Assembly (NCBI RefSeq): GCF_963966145.1
Contig: NC_091052.1
Span: 14,384,001 to 14,448,000, forward strand
DNA: 64,000 bases
Source: Tenebrio molitor
Taxonomy: Eukaryota > Arthropoda > Insecta > Coleoptera > Tenebrionidae
Reading direction: 5' to 3'
A program made the translations under genes and the position numbers. Below are positions 37,791 to 49,266 of the stretch, in pieces. Under the pieces are notes generated by a model, which did not search any database, was not told where the DNA came from, and saw only the letters and a program-made list of their open reading frames with translations. Numbering within the stretch: the first letter of the stretch is position 1; each line of letters starts with the position of its first letter.

Positions 37791-38340
37791 TTTCAGCATA
37801 AAATTGCATTTCTCATTAGGATGCAAACCACAGTGCGCACATACCCCCCGTAATGGGAGACAGCGCTGCATATCCTATCCCAGTAGGCTGACATGAGCCG
37901 CGCAAATGAAGATAACGCCACATTACGCCGCCAATGGCGCTAGTGTTGCATTCTGCACGCCGCCAGCGACCCCATTCGGGTGAAAATTGCGCCACGTCCG
38001 CCGCATGAACCCCCCAAGCGGGAGAGAAACAGCGAGTGCACATCCGGAAGGAGTCTGGACGGATGCGCCGAATTGCACTATGTATGCAAGCGCCCGTTTT
38101 CCAGGCGAAACGGCTCATCCAGCTCGGTATAATTGGAATGTGCTGCAGAAACGCCGCCATTCAGACAATGAATGCCGCTACTGAGTTCTTTCCACAATCA
38201 GCAGCGCATATTTTCTTTATTGTGTTGAATTTGAACGGGCGTTGCGGCGCCCTCTCTATCGTTTGATGCAGTGCGATGCAATTTCGGGGGGCGCTGCAGT
38301 GGCGATGCAAGTGGGGCACGACGAGTAAAACGAGATTTGA
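37790..38340. other. GC-rich islet in intron 2
   Basis: A CpG- and TGCA-rich block (CTGCAG, TGCATT, GCGCC, GGGGGGCGCTGCAG) inside AT-rich DNA. It contains CGCCGCCAATGGCG and two half-matches to CTCF-type cores (GGCGCCCTCTC near 38246 and GGGGGGCGCTG near 38285). Open frames on both strands show no protein family. A candidate regulatory element or boundary, by inference. Confidence 0.35.
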
Positions 38341-39656
38341 ATGGGAGTGGGTCGAGGCGTCTAATTAATATGTACATATTTCTATTCGGAATATTAATTT
38401 TTACAAATTTTTATAATGGCAGAAAAGGTGTGTGGTGGATGGCGTTTTCCGACGCATAAAATTGAATTATTTATAGTTAACCTGTTTCGGTTGGCACTTT
38501 TCGAATTATGCAGTCGTTTATGTCAAAATAATTCTTTGCTTTATCACGAGACCATATTTTATTGGACACATCCTGAGATTTTGTTGTTCGAAGTCCAACC
38601 CAAAGGTGACTGAAGCAAAGTGCAAAAAATTCGAAAGGAACCATCGTTCAAAAGAAAAATTGACGATTTTAAAAGATTCATCGCGAAAGTGGAAATGAGA
38701 CAGATTTTTCAAAAGGTTTTCTGCACAAATATAACTCATGATTGAGCAGTTAACTAGAATATCAGTAAAATTTAGGAAATTAAAATTTGAGTAGACCTAC
38801 TCGTCAGTTTTTATTTTGAAAAAATTCAGTTTTAAGGCCAAAGGAAAATTTTCGTAAACTTATATTTTCTTCATGCTTCCGGATATCTAATAGTTATTTT
38901 CAATAGAGTACGGTAGGTGTATTTTCGCGCGCGAAAACTAGGTTTCAGGCACGAGGCGAAGCCGAGGCCTCTTAATTTGAGCTCTGAAATAATTCATACA
39001 ATATCGTATTTTCAGAACATTTTCAAATACATATGTGGAAACACTATTTCTCCTGAAAATCTGACCAGAATTGTTCTCAATATATTGCTGCAAACTTGGA
39101 TTTTGTTGAAATATTATTATCAGAAAAGGAGATCTTAGAACATCCTCCGAAGTGTAAAATTCCTTTCTTCTACGAAGCAGACTGGAAAAAATGAGTGATA
39201 AAAATTTTTAAATTCAGTTCTTACCGCTTTGTTAATCATTTTCCAAAAGTTTCCACCGTTCTGAATTCGACATCTCCCGGTGAGATCACCTCCCAGCTCG
39301 AAATTAACCAACTCTCCTCTGTCCCACGCACCGTATTAAAAATTCCAATTAAATATTTTACCTTGATTAATCGAAGATTTACAACATCCCGTACTGATAA
39401 TCAAGCCGTGTTCACATAATTGCAAGATTTGGCCAAACTCCATGAATCATCCTCGGAGCGACAAAAATTTCCATCCCAGCTGCGCATAAATCACCGACTG
39501 GTGTTAATTTCCACCAGAGATTTCTTTTAATTTTTTTCCAACGTGACTGTCTGAGTCCAGCTATAAAAAATGCTGTAGGTGTGTCTGTTATCAGTTCACA
39601 GAATTACAATAAAGCCGCTCTTGTCGAGTATCGAATTAAAAACACGACACGACGAT
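38341..39656. other. Intron 2 segment, no distinct feature
   Basis: AT-rich intronic DNA. No gene, RNA gene or well-bounded repeat recognised up to the assembly gap. Confidence 0.35.
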
Positions 39657-39856
39657 NNNNNNNNNNNNNNNNNNNNNNNNNNNNNNNNNNNNNNNNNNNN
39701 NNNNNNNNNNNNNNNNNNNNNNNNNNNNNNNNNNNNNNNNNNNNNNNNNNNNNNNNNNNNNNNNNNNNNNNNNNNNNNNNNNNNNNNNNNNNNNNNNNNN
39801 NNNNNNNNNNNNNNNNNNNNNNNNNNNNNNNNNNNNNNNNNNNNNNNNNNNNNNNN
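39657..39856. other. Assembly gap of exactly 200 N
   Basis: A placeholder-length run of N. The 12 bases before the gap and the 12 after are identical (CGACACGACGAT), suggesting the flanking contigs overlap or the gap hides a CGACA-type microsatellite. Any open frames spanning it are meaningless. Confidence 0.99.
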
Positions 39857-41460
39857 CGACACGACGATGTCAACATTTTTTCTCCGCGAGAAAATTTCAA
39901 AAGGAAACATCTCGGGTGCGGTTTTTTGCCAAGCAATCAAATCGTGGAGTCTCGCAGGATTTTATGGTCTTCGGTTTCCTATTTAATTCTTATCGCGTCG
40001 TATAAATTATAAGCAGATAATTAGCGCTCCGATCACATTAACTTAAAAGCAGCAACAATAGGTTTGATGGGAATTTTTTCGAACGGGAAAAAATCTGGGG
40101 AGATAAATCTTTCAGCAGAAATTTTACTACCTGTCTTGGTGGTCAAGTGCTTGTTTCGGTGTTCCGCGACTCGGAATAAATTCTCTAACGGAGTCTGAAT
40201 AATTTTGACTAAATTTCGGCCAAATCTGAATAATTCAGCGAATTTTCCAAAACCGTTTTTTCCAGTTAATCCGCGCGAGATTCACCTACGAAGCCGTCGA
40301 AGAAATTTAATCCGAGAGGTGAGGTGTGGAGAAAGCTGTAAAAATATTTTCCCGAAGAAATGTCTCTATTTGACGCGAGATAAAAACCGAAAGAGTTACG
40401 ATGTTAATAAATTAGCGCCAACACTTGACACTTTCTTCGGGAACAAGCCGAAATTATCGTGTGGGTTTTCGTTCGGGGCGCGTCCATCCCCGTCGGATCC
40501 ACCCCGCCAATCTTCGAAATCGTAAAGTGTGCGAACGGTCCGTCTAGATGGCGCGCACGACCTTGCTTCTTACCTTTCTTCGCACTTTTCATTTCCGCCC
40601 CCAGTTACTTTTATAGTTATCACTTCCTTCGCGCCCTCCATTTCGAATTCCTCACACGAGTTTAATCCAATCGCTCGAACATACATATTTCTTTATGTGC
40701 ACCCGATATCATCCCCGAGACGGCTTCACGAATTATCGAAGGGGTGGCCAATTACGTTTACATTTCTTTGTTCCACGCTCTGGTCATAATTAACCTGTGG
40801 AAAAAGGAAACTGCCAAGGGACACTTGATACCGCGGCTTTATCTGGCTTAGAATTATGGCACGAAGAGAGGATAGCGCGAGATGGCTCGTCTTTGGGACA
40901 ATGCCGTAATAACATTGTGTTGTTCTTGTAGGTGGCTGTAGAGACAAAGAGGTCCAATGAAAATATTCCTCGCCGTGAATTATTTATCGTCGTGTTAGAG
41001 CAATAGCTGCACAGAGCAAAAGTAGCAAAGTAGGTGAAGAGGAGAGGAAAATGTTGTTTAATGGAAGTGTGGACAACGAGTTTGTCACGGTTTATTTAAG
41101 CGTTTCTTGTACGCAGATTTTTTTTTCTTGTGCGTACAACAATTTTACTTTGATGGGAATGAACTTGCGACCCCACGCAACAATTTACTACGCAAAAAAT
41201 ATAGTCCAGGTGTCACACAATAAACACTTTTTTGCTATTCACAAATTCCAGACTTATCTAAGAAATTAGTTTAATGTTGACAACATTACTATTTGGCTGT
41301 TTACAAGATCTAGATCACAGGTTTAGATGTAACAAGGTGGAACATGTTTCAGTTAATTTTTATCTTTATTGCATATCTGCGAGAGAAGATAAAGTGACGG
41401 AACGAAAGAGATTGGGAGCTTGAACGAAATAATTAAATGATTTCTTCCTACGTAACTGGT
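39857..41460. other. Intron 2 segment
   Basis: Mixed intronic sequence. No gene recognised. The only notable site is the CTCF-core-like string at 40543-40556. Confidence 0.35.
40543..40556 (+). promoter_or_regulatory. CTCF-core-like site in intron 2
   Basis: TCTAGATGGCGCGC contains the core YAGRKGGCGC recognised by insect CTCF. The bases further 5' match the consensus less well. Binding is inferred. Confidence 0.35.
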
Positions 41461-42452
41461 TTGGAACAATTTTGGTGCCAACTGGACTCACAAATAAGCT
41501 TTTGCAAAAGCAGAAATTATTTTCGAATGCTAGGTTTCTGAATAGAAATGAAAACTTAATCGAGCTTGATAGAGCTTTAATAAAAAATCTACCAAAAGCT
41601 TTGGAATTAGAACTTTCGATTCTATTCAGTGGCGTTTTGAGATTATTTTTCCAAAAAACGCAAATTGGAAATTCATACATTTTTTTCACCAGCAAGCATT
41701 TAAGAAAAGATTCTGTCGTTTTTGAATTGGAAATAAATTATTTTTCTAAAAACAAGAATTTTGAAAACGTGTCGAATATTTTTAAAAAATATTTATGCCT
41801 GCATTTTTTGAAAATATTCAACCGAAAGTGTTGTCAAATTGTTTCAGGAAATTTACCTTCATAATTAACAAAAGGGTAATTCGAAAATTTCCACTCAAGA
41901 TATTTTTTTTAAACAAATCGTTTTCCACAAAAACTTGACTAAAAGAACAACAAAACTGAACTAACCCGAATTGAAAGTCCATCAAAAATTTTGGAAATCT
42001 GGTCAATTTTATTTTGAAATTATTTTCCAAAAAAATCTCAATTGTGAAACTATTTTTGGTCCCACAAACGCTTCAGAAAACATTTTTCGTTTTTGAAATG
42101 TGAAGATATTTTCCAGAAAGGAACATCGATTTTGATAAATCGTGGATTGTTAAAAAATATTTTGCGTGAAATTTTTTTGAAAATGTTTCAATGAAAGCCC
42201 GATTAGATTGTTTCAAGAAATCAACCTTCAAAACTAATTAACAGGAAATTTACATGGAAAAATGACGGAATCTTGAATGCAGAGACCACGCTTGCTCAAT
42301 CAACTTCGCTTCTTGGTTTAATGAAAGTTTTGACATTTAGGAAATAACACAAATATTTACGATATTACTTGTCAGTCTGTTTTAAAAAGAAAATCGATGA
42401 ATCAGGTTTAGCTTCTTGGTTGTCACCTAAGGGATAACGTCACCTTTAAAAG

Positions 42453-42653
42453 TATCGGGTGTTCATTTAAATTTATCACAAAGTAGGCGTTGAAGAGTCG
42501 ATTATGAACGCACCACGGATCAGCTCTTTAAATCTAACCTCACTTGCATTGTTGCATTGTTCGTGTTTTTACTCTGCAGACTGACAAGTGGTGCGTTCAC
42601 AATCGACTCTGCAACGCCTGCTTTGACGAGAAATTTAAATGAACGCCTGATAT
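42453..42653. mobile_element. Inverted-repeat element, family B, copy 2
   Basis: Termini TATCGGGTGTTCATTTAAAT and the inverted ATTTAAATGAACGCCTGATA, with internal paired arms around GAGTCGATTATGAACGCACC and GGTGCGTTCACAATCGACTC. The centre, reverse-complemented, matches copy 1 at 12836-13040, so the two copies are in opposite orientation. Non-autonomous. Confidence 0.78.
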
Positions 42654-43656
42654 TATTTCGCCATTCCACAAAAGAATAATAAAGTATGTTACGTGATCTT
42701 CGCTTAATTTTAATTTTGACGAATAGATGAACTGATGAAAGGCTAAAAACCAAAACGAAAAACTTGTGTTACTTTTTTGTTACATATTTATTTTGCGGAA
42801 CAAGATCGTTACATCAATTTCAAAGGAGAAATCGAGTTTCAAAGCCAAATTAAAATGTAAAAACTGCGTATTTCGAGATTATAGAGATTTAGTGCTGACA
42901 ATCTGGTAGCTTATCCTCTTAAGTTAATGAAACACCTAGAAGTGGGTCTAAACCTGACAACATTGTTTGTCAAGATTTCAGTACATTTACATGAAATTAC
43001 AATAAATAATAATGTAGGAATTAATCGCCAATTAACATTTCTATTACTTTCTAGAGAATGGCCAGTAAACTGTTTGATTTATTTTTGGGCTAATTAATTC
43101 AAGAGATTTTTGCCACGAAAAATCCACTTTTAAAATCCGTTGGGTGTCGTGGTGTCGTAAAACGGCGCATTAACAGGACCGACACTTTACATAATGTTTT
43201 TTGTTGGTCGTGTGGTAGTTGCATTTCGCTAATGCCTCCTAATTAAATAATGTTGATTTGCGAAGGATAATCACAACCAATTATAACCTCCAACAATCCA
43301 ATTATGTTAATTGTAATGGTCCAAAGTAATGGAGTATATTAATTTCCCGGCTGTTATGAGTAAGTGGCACGCCACACTCCGCATTCTTTGTCTTCCATAA
43401 TGGAGTTCACAAGTTCAAACGTGTTGTTTGTTTACCGAGAAACTGGTCCCGCCATATCCAGCACGAAAAATCACAAGTTGATATTACAAATTAATTTCAA
43501 TGAATCTGAAGAAAGATCTTGGCTCGGACCGGACTTCAAAGGATAAAAAATCATATATTGTTATTATTGTTTGATTTGCAATGAATGCAGAATATCCGAA
43601 AAAAATATTATTGACCTGTAGGACAGTGAAGGAAAGAATCGAAATAATGAAAATTC

Positions 43657-43945
43657 GGTAATTGTTCACTTTAACTACTTCTGGAATTTTCGCGTTTTTT
43701 CTGGCTAGACAGCCTCAGGGCGTTCTCCTAGATCATGTCCCACCATTCAAACCTTGTGCAAATGCCTGTGTTTTCTCTCTTGTTGTGTTTCAAGGTCGCG
43801 CCAAATCTTAGTATAACTTAAGGGTAAGGAAAATTTTCATTTGCACAAGGTTTGACTGGTGGGAAACGATGTAGGAGGATGTCCTGAGGCTGTCTAGCGA
43901 GAAAAAACGCGAAAATTCCAGAAGTAGTTAAAGTGAACAATTACC
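43657..43945. mobile_element. Foldback DNA transposon, copy 2 (inverted loop)
   Basis: Ends GGTAATTGTTCACTTTAAC and its reverse complement, flanked by identical 8-bp repeats GAAAATTC (43649-43656 and 43946-43953). The loop with TTGTGTTTCAAGGTCGCG is in the opposite orientation to copies 1 and 3. Non-autonomous, 289 bp. Confidence 0.9.
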
Positions 43946-44259
43946 GAAAATTCTTCCAAAAATTTCTAAAATTCCAGAAAATGTCAAAAACCTCTTCAAA
44001 AGTTAAACAAGTGATTAACAGCAAAGGAAAAATGTTTGGAATTCTAATGAATTTCGTTTTAAGATCGTTTTACAAAAAACTCAAATTTGAAGATAAATTT
44101 TTCGTGTTGTGAAAATATTGTGCAAAGGATCTATCTTGAGATTGAGCGTTCATTTGTTGTATTGAAGGAATTAGCATTTTTTGAAAATGTCAGAGTAGAT
44201 TGTTTGAGGAATTTGTTGCTTGTGTAAAAAAAAAATTCAAGGAACAAGGTTACGGAATC

Positions 44260-45811
44260 CGGCACGTTCGTATCGATCGCTTGGAAAAATCTTCACGGAA
44301 AATCTGTAAACAAACCGGCTAACATAAATAGTTCCTTTATAATTTTCGCTTTCATCTCGTTTTTAGCATCAACAAATCGCGAATTATCCGCGGGTCTGGC
44401 TTGTGTCCTTCGGGCCGTCTTTGAACTGGCACCTCTTCATCAATTGGTGGTTTGTTATCTGAGAGAAAGACGTCTTCCTCCTATTCTCAAATCGTCGGTT
44501 TATTTCGGTGTATTTGTTTGGATTCGGCCACGAAACATTAACTTTCTCTCTCGTCGGCGAAAGAAACAGGCCGACCAATTTAACAAATCACTTGATGACT
44601 ATTAGAAGATTAGAAATTGCTTGTAGAATGGTTGTGGTGGAGCCATTTGCCATCATCATTTTGGCTACAACTGCCAGCCCGCTCGAGTTATGGGCGAGGC
44701 AGAATGCGTAAGTTATGCCTGTAAACAGACACTTTACATAACGAGATGCTAACCCCAACTGTGCCCTCCGAGCCGCAAGGGACCGCTCCCGACAAATCTA
44801 CTCTCGCACGACACGACACGACGCACGTTACCCAGACCCGGCTCCAATTGAGCTGTCGTGGACGTTCGTTCGATTCGCGTCCCATCCGTTGTGCAGTAAT
44901 TGGATTTTAAAGTTTACGTCATGATAAATGTTTAAAACGCCGGAAGAAACTCGATCGGACGTAATATCATCTCAGTCACGATTCCTGCACCGGCTGCGAC
45001 CGAAACGAAGGACTGTGAGGGAAAGGGAGAAAATACGTGCCGGGAATAGAGACGATTCCACCTCTCGAGTCACAGTCTCCGGATCGGCAACTCTTTGATT
45101 TGCATACATTTATTCACGGTGGCAGATGGTCGCGACGTCTTCCCACATCACAATTAAGCTAACGACGCCTCCGGATGCCGCCCCACGGATCCTGTCCCGG
45201 GGTTAATTAATAAGAGTGGCATCGGATTTTTGATCCGTTTTGCATTAATTGCCGATCCGGGATCGGCCGGGGCTCGTAAATCACTTCCGGTCCGCCGAGT
45301 TCCGCTGGTGATTTACGCCGCTCCCGCGGAGGGGTGAGCGAGCCCTGCGGTGAAGGGCCGGTTGCCATGGCTACGGGTTGTGCCGCCATATTGCCTCCCT
45401 GTCCGCCTCGGATTCCATTGTACGGTGTTCCAGCCAGCACCCTATCTTATCTGTAATGTGTGGAGCGACAGCGCAGACATTAATAATCTGACACAAAGGG
45501 GTGCGAGTGGTACCGACTTTTCGAAAATCGTTTCAATTCCGGAGATGAGACGTTTTTACACTCCGGTGGCATTTACGGCCCGAATTCTTTTAGGCGTAAT
45601 AAAGGCCAATCGAACATCCTCCGAAGAGTCGGCGGAATGTTTTATTGCGCTTTTTCTCGAGGCATAAACAGGGCTCAGACCGTAGACGGTTATATTTTAC
45701 GGGCGTGACAGCACCGCGCCACCCTTCGTAGAAAGCGTAGAAAGGGTGCGCTAGTTTTTTAGTTGTTCAATAAAGGGTTTACGAGAGAAAGTCAAGTTTA
45801 TTGTGTTCCAG
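44260..45811. other. Distal intron 2 before the homeobox exon
   Basis: Complexity and GC content rise toward the homeobox exon. A GC-rich stretch at 45.24-45.43 kb contains GTTGCCATGGC and GCCGCCATATTG, which include the GCCAT core bound by Pleiohomeotic. Short open frames have no domain. Enhancer function is plausible for Hox introns but unproven. Confidence 0.35.
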
Positions 45812-46209
45812 GTCCGAACGGGTGCCCGCGGCGACGGGGCCGGCAGACCTACACCAGGTTCCAGACGTTGGAGCTGGAGAAAGAGTTCCACTTCAACCAC
45901 TACCTGACCCGGCGGCGGCGCATCGAGATCGCCCACGCACTCTGTCTGACCGAGCGCCAGATCAAGATCTGGTTCCAGAACAGGAGGATGAAGCTGAAGA
46001 AGGAGTTGCGAGCGGTGAAGGAGATCAACGAGCAAGCCAGGCGGGAGCGCGAGGAACAAGAGAGGCACAAGCAGCAGCAGCAGGAGAAACAGCAGAAGAT
46101 CGAGACGCACTCCTCCATACACCAGCACCACCACGACCCCATGAAGATGGGGCTGGACAAGGGCGCCGGCTCGGACCTCCTCAAAGCCGTCTCCAAAGTA
46201 CCCACATAA
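45812..46209 (+). CDS. abd-A: abdominal-A homeobox exon (exon 3)
   Basis: This exon completes the split glycine codon and encodes residues 226-356 with stop TAA at 46207-46209. After GPNGCP comes the 60-residue homeodomain (residues 231-290; 45829-46008). It begins RRRGRQTYTR and has KIWFQNRRMK in the recognition helix, with Gln50 and Asn51 of the Antp class. It is followed immediately by the UbdA-type extension RAVKEINEQARRE, shared by Ubx and Abd-A. Next come a Gln/Glu-rich segment, a His-rich patch and the conserved tail DLLKAVSKV. Position 58 of the domain is Lys with Leu56 (KLKKEL), as in Abd-A. The acceptor is TTGTGTTCCAG and the phase matches both microexon donors. Confidence 0.98.
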
Positions 46210-46319
46210 GGTGCAGGTGCAGGTGCTGACGAACTGTGCGGCGGTACTGACTGACTCCGGTGACGAGTTCGAACTGACTTTCTGTTTATGAGGAGCTTCG
46301 TTGTTTGTGTTTCATTCGT

Positions 46320-46327
46320 TGTACATA
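46320..46327 (+). promoter_or_regulatory. Pumilio-type motif in 3' UTR
   Basis: TGTACATA fits the UGUANAUA recognition element of PUF proteins. Confidence 0.4.
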
Positions 46328-46680
46328 AGAGTAGTGTGTTCACGTTAATATTTTATACTTAAAGTAATTTTTATAGTATTTTTTAAGTTAGCCGATCAGG
46401 GTCCTGATCTAAACTCATCGACGTTACTTTACGTACCACTGTTGTGATTAATTATTTAAAAGTGCGGTTATGTTGCGTTTCGTTTTTTCACATGAAAAAA
46501 AAACTAAGAAATTTGTTGCTTGTTACGTTTTACTTTGTTTAACTTTGTGCCAACCTACACTCATAAGCAACCAGCCATATTGTAGTGAACAGGAACTCAC
46601 TCGTATATTTTTACATGCGCTGCAGTTTTCCAAAAATTACAAAAACTGAAACGGCCGAGTATTTTACTCTTAGTACTCTT

Positions 46681-46688
46681 ATACGTAA
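46681..46688 (+). promoter_or_regulatory. miR-iab-8-5p 8-mer seed match
   Basis: ATACGTAA is complementary to positions 2-8 of insect miR-iab-8-5p (seed UACGUAU) plus an A opposite position 1. The microRNA sequence is recalled from the fly. Confidence 0.55.
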
Positions 46689-46917
46689 TTTGGTGTCAGG
46701 GTAGTAAAAAACCTAAAAATACAGTCTAGTAGGATAAAAAAAAACAAAATTACTTACTTACATACATCTAAGCGTACTTTCTCCCTTCTAATTCATACAT
46801 AGCTATTGTCGTATCCCAACTCGTCTTCTCGTGTAAAATATTTTCCTAGATTATTGATGTTGTTATGTGTAAAACTATGTAATAGTTTGTTGGCGGGCGA
46901 GCCTTCTCCACATTTAG

Positions 46918-46925
46918 ATACGTAA
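46918..46925 (+). promoter_or_regulatory. miR-iab-8-5p 8-mer seed match, second site
   Basis: A second ATACGTAA, 237 bp downstream of the first, in the same orientation. Confidence 0.55.
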
Positions 46926-47004
46926 ATTGTACAATATTTTCAGAGTCACGAATTGTAAATTTTGACATCTTTAAACGTGGATCTTTCGTTCGATGTAAAA
47001 ATGA

Positions 47005-47015
47005 ATACGTATACG
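47005..47015 (+). promoter_or_regulatory. Overlapping miR-iab-8 and miR-iab-4 seed matches
   Basis: ATACGTATACG contains ATACGTA (47005-47011, iab-8-5p 7-mer) and GTATACG (47009-47015, iab-4-5p 7-mer, seed CGUAUAC). The two microRNAs come from opposite strands of one hairpin locus, and their seeds share the TACGTATAC core. Confidence 0.55.
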
Positions 47016-47116
47016 CGATTTTTGTTAATTTTTCAAATTATATTCTTTCGGTTGTGTAAAGAAATCGGTTCAGTTGACAGATCATCCTTCAGACGAATAT
47101 TGTACAGACAGTTACT

Positions 47117-47124
47117 TGTAAATA
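47117..47124 (+). promoter_or_regulatory. Pumilio-type motif in 3' UTR
   Basis: TGTAAATA is a perfect match to UGUANAUA. Confidence 0.4.
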
Positions 47125-47415
47125 GCTACGGCCATGTAGACCTATTGTTAATGAATTCCCTATATTCAAGCAAACTTGGACTGATTAACGCTTTTAAGGA
47201 AACAAAAAGCTTACTAGTTGTAGGATTACATATTTAGCAAAACCAGTATATCGTAGTACAAGTACCAATACTTGCCTAGGAGTTTCGTTTAATTTATTTT
47301 AGTCGATGTGTACCTATGTCAGAAATCAATTAATTAATTTAGCTTCCCTCCCACCGGTGTGATTGTTTCGTTTGAGTGGAATTCGATTCGATTATTTCAC
47401 AAAATAGGACAGACC

Positions 47416-47423
47416 TGTACATA
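47416..47423 (+). promoter_or_regulatory. Pumilio-type motif in 3' UTR
   Basis: TGTACATA, the third match, about 45 bp before the first polyadenylation signal. Confidence 0.4.
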
Positions 47424-47467
47424 ATCAGCTCCAGTTTTTGTTTCCGGTCCAGCTGTTGATTTTGTGA

Positions 47468-47473
47468 AATAAA
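47468..47473 (+). terminator. abd-A: Candidate proximal polyadenylation signal
   Basis: AATAAA about 1.26 kb after the stop codon, followed by TGATGTTG and, 55 bp on, a long T run that could serve as a downstream element. Use of this site would retain all the microRNA and Pumilio motifs. Confidence 0.5.
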
Positions 47474-48131
47474 CTGATGTTGCAGCTCTCTTCAGCCTGT
47501 GATAGAAACAAATCCATTACGTTTGTGTTTTTTTTTTTTTTTTTTTTTCGTTCGACTACTAACCACGGTTTGCATTGATTATTCGATGAGAAAACAAGTT
47601 GTTGGTTGTTATCAGCGCGTTGTTGAGGACTGTGGAGTGCAATAATATTATTTTCTGTTCTGTTGGATGTTTATTAGGTTTCTAGAAGTCGGTGCAATCT
47701 CGTCATTTTCCTAGCGAAATGATTCAGAGCATATCTTTGGTACAACAAGGTTGTTAAGTTTTGTTTTTGGGTTTTTAATGTTGGTAGTCAGTGTAAACCT
47801 GCGTTACGTTTTCTCTTTCTCTCCGTTCGGGAAAAAATTCTAGAAAATCATATCATTTACACAGTGCGACGGTATTTAGTTGTGGAACGTTTGTATGACT
47901 GTAATTAACGTAATTTATAAAATGTTTATAATATCGTAGTGTAAGTGTACATGTTTCGTACTGTTCGAGGTAGACTTTACTTCCATACCAGCTCTCCAAG
48001 CCGAATTACTCTTGAATGTATTATAAACGGTCGACAGTATCACTCCTATAGTGCTACCATTTGCTTTGATGCCATGTTTCATATATAACTGTATAACCTT
48101 ATAAGATGTATTGTACAGATTGTCTGAACTG

Positions 48132-48137
48132 AATAAA
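48132..48137 (+). terminator. abd-A: Candidate distal polyadenylation signal
   Basis: AATAAA about 1.9 kb after the stop codon, near where the composition changes to intergenic character. Confidence 0.5.
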
Positions 48138-48155
48138 TATTTCTTTGGACACGGA

Positions 48156-49264
48156 TCGTTTCAATTTGCCAGTTTTTGACAGCCCCGTTTGACCGCAATG
48201 CGCATTCTGAATAAGGCAACACTTGGAATATGTCCAACTTCGTCCCAAACTCTTCGGGGACGGCGTTTACCAAATGATTTTCCTCCACTAGACGGAATTT
48301 AATAGGCGACATGCTCGTCCGTAAACGCGGGTCGGGTCTAGTGCCGCTAATGCCTCTAAATTATGAATAATCAAAGAGTTTTCAGACGACTTGTCGAGCT
48401 TCCTGTCTAGACTCGCGCAAAAACACTGATCGGAACTGATAAAAGTTCCGAATGAAAATCCGGAATTTAAATTGGCGGTTTACGAATGTGAGGCGTGTTT
48501 TGATGATTTTACCCCGGCAGGAGATGAACAGATAAATGAAAATATTTTGATAAATTGGTCACAAGCGGGGTAAACAGGAAAAGACGATGAACTCTTCGCA
48601 ACTTCTCTTGTCAATAAAATGGAGACTTTTTTTTTCGAAAACTTTCAAATGACAGAAGGACAAATCACAGAAAATATTGTTTTCAGATGGTTGAAAACAT
48701 TTGTAAATTTTCATTTGGAGAAATGGCGTCTGAAAATTAAATGAAATTGTGACTAAAAAGTTGTTCAAAATTTTTATAGTTGGGAAAATCATTTCACTCA
48801 AATCTGACCAGATGAAGCCTAAAGTAGAACACTTGGAGAGTTTTTAACTCTACAAACTCCCAACTTACCTTTTTCTGGTCAAGAAATATTTTTTCGAAAG
48901 TTTTGCCGAATTTTGGTACAATCCAAAGCAGTTAATATCTTTCAAAATTTGACATTGAAGTAACTTTATTTTGTCCCTACATTAAGAAAGATTTACCTCT
49001 ACTTTGACTAAACGGATTGTCTGGTTTTTCTAAAAAATTTTTTTTACCCGAGATTCTCTTGATTTAAATAAAACATTTTCACGCTTTAAAAAATTATTTC
49101 CTAGGAAAGTAAAGTGTTTTTTTCGTAGATCATATTTTTAAGCAAATAAAAACATGATTCCGTTTGAGGTATTGGATTTTCTCGTGGGCTGTGACCTTGA
49201 AAAATCTACGTAAAGGCGCAGCGAAAAATCTGTAAATGAAAATTGAAAACGTCGATTACGCTAA
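48156..49264. other. Downstream intergenic DNA
   Basis: AT-rich with no recognised gene. Short stretches such as GAAAATTTTxAAATG recur weakly around 48.6-49.0 kb. By insect Hox order this is the Ubx side of abd-A. Confidence 0.35.
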
Positions 49265-49266
49265 TA

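Larger units (their letters stand above)
41470..44250. repeat. Decayed repeat with about 370-bp period
   Basis: Segments near 41803 and 42171 share GAAAAT, ATTGTTTCA, GGAAAT/AGAAAT and an ACCTTC to TTAAC ending, 368 bp apart. A second pair near 41693 and 42070 shares TCGTTTTTGAAxTG, about 377 bp apart. A related fragment at 44170-44215 suggests the array once extended through, and was interrupted by, the two inverted-repeat elements at 42453 and 43657. No coding sequence. Confidence 0.5.
15011..45811 (+). other. abd-A: abd-A intron 2 (about 30.8 kb)
   Basis: The intron runs from the microexon donor to the acceptor TTGTGTTCCAG ending at 45811. Very long introns before the homeobox exon are typical of insect BX-C genes and usually hold enhancers. 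I found no convincing nested protein or tRNA gene. It carries several decayed tandem arrays, five transposon-like elements or remnants, GC-rich islets and one assembly gap, listed separately. Confidence 0.93.
46210..48155 (+). other. abd-A: abd-A 3' UTR (probable)
   Basis: AT-rich noncoding sequence following the stop, with two AATAAA signals (47468 and 48132). It contains a 20-plus T run near 47528, three iab-8-type microRNA seed matches, one iab-4 seed match and three Pumilio-type TGTANATA motifs. Such long, site-rich 3' UTRs are usual for fly abd-A. The true 3' end could be about 47.49 kb or about 48.15 kb. Confidence 0.75.

Noticed and set aside
39579..40012. Open frames spanning the N gap
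   Set aside because: The reading frame through 200 placeholder N has no meaning.
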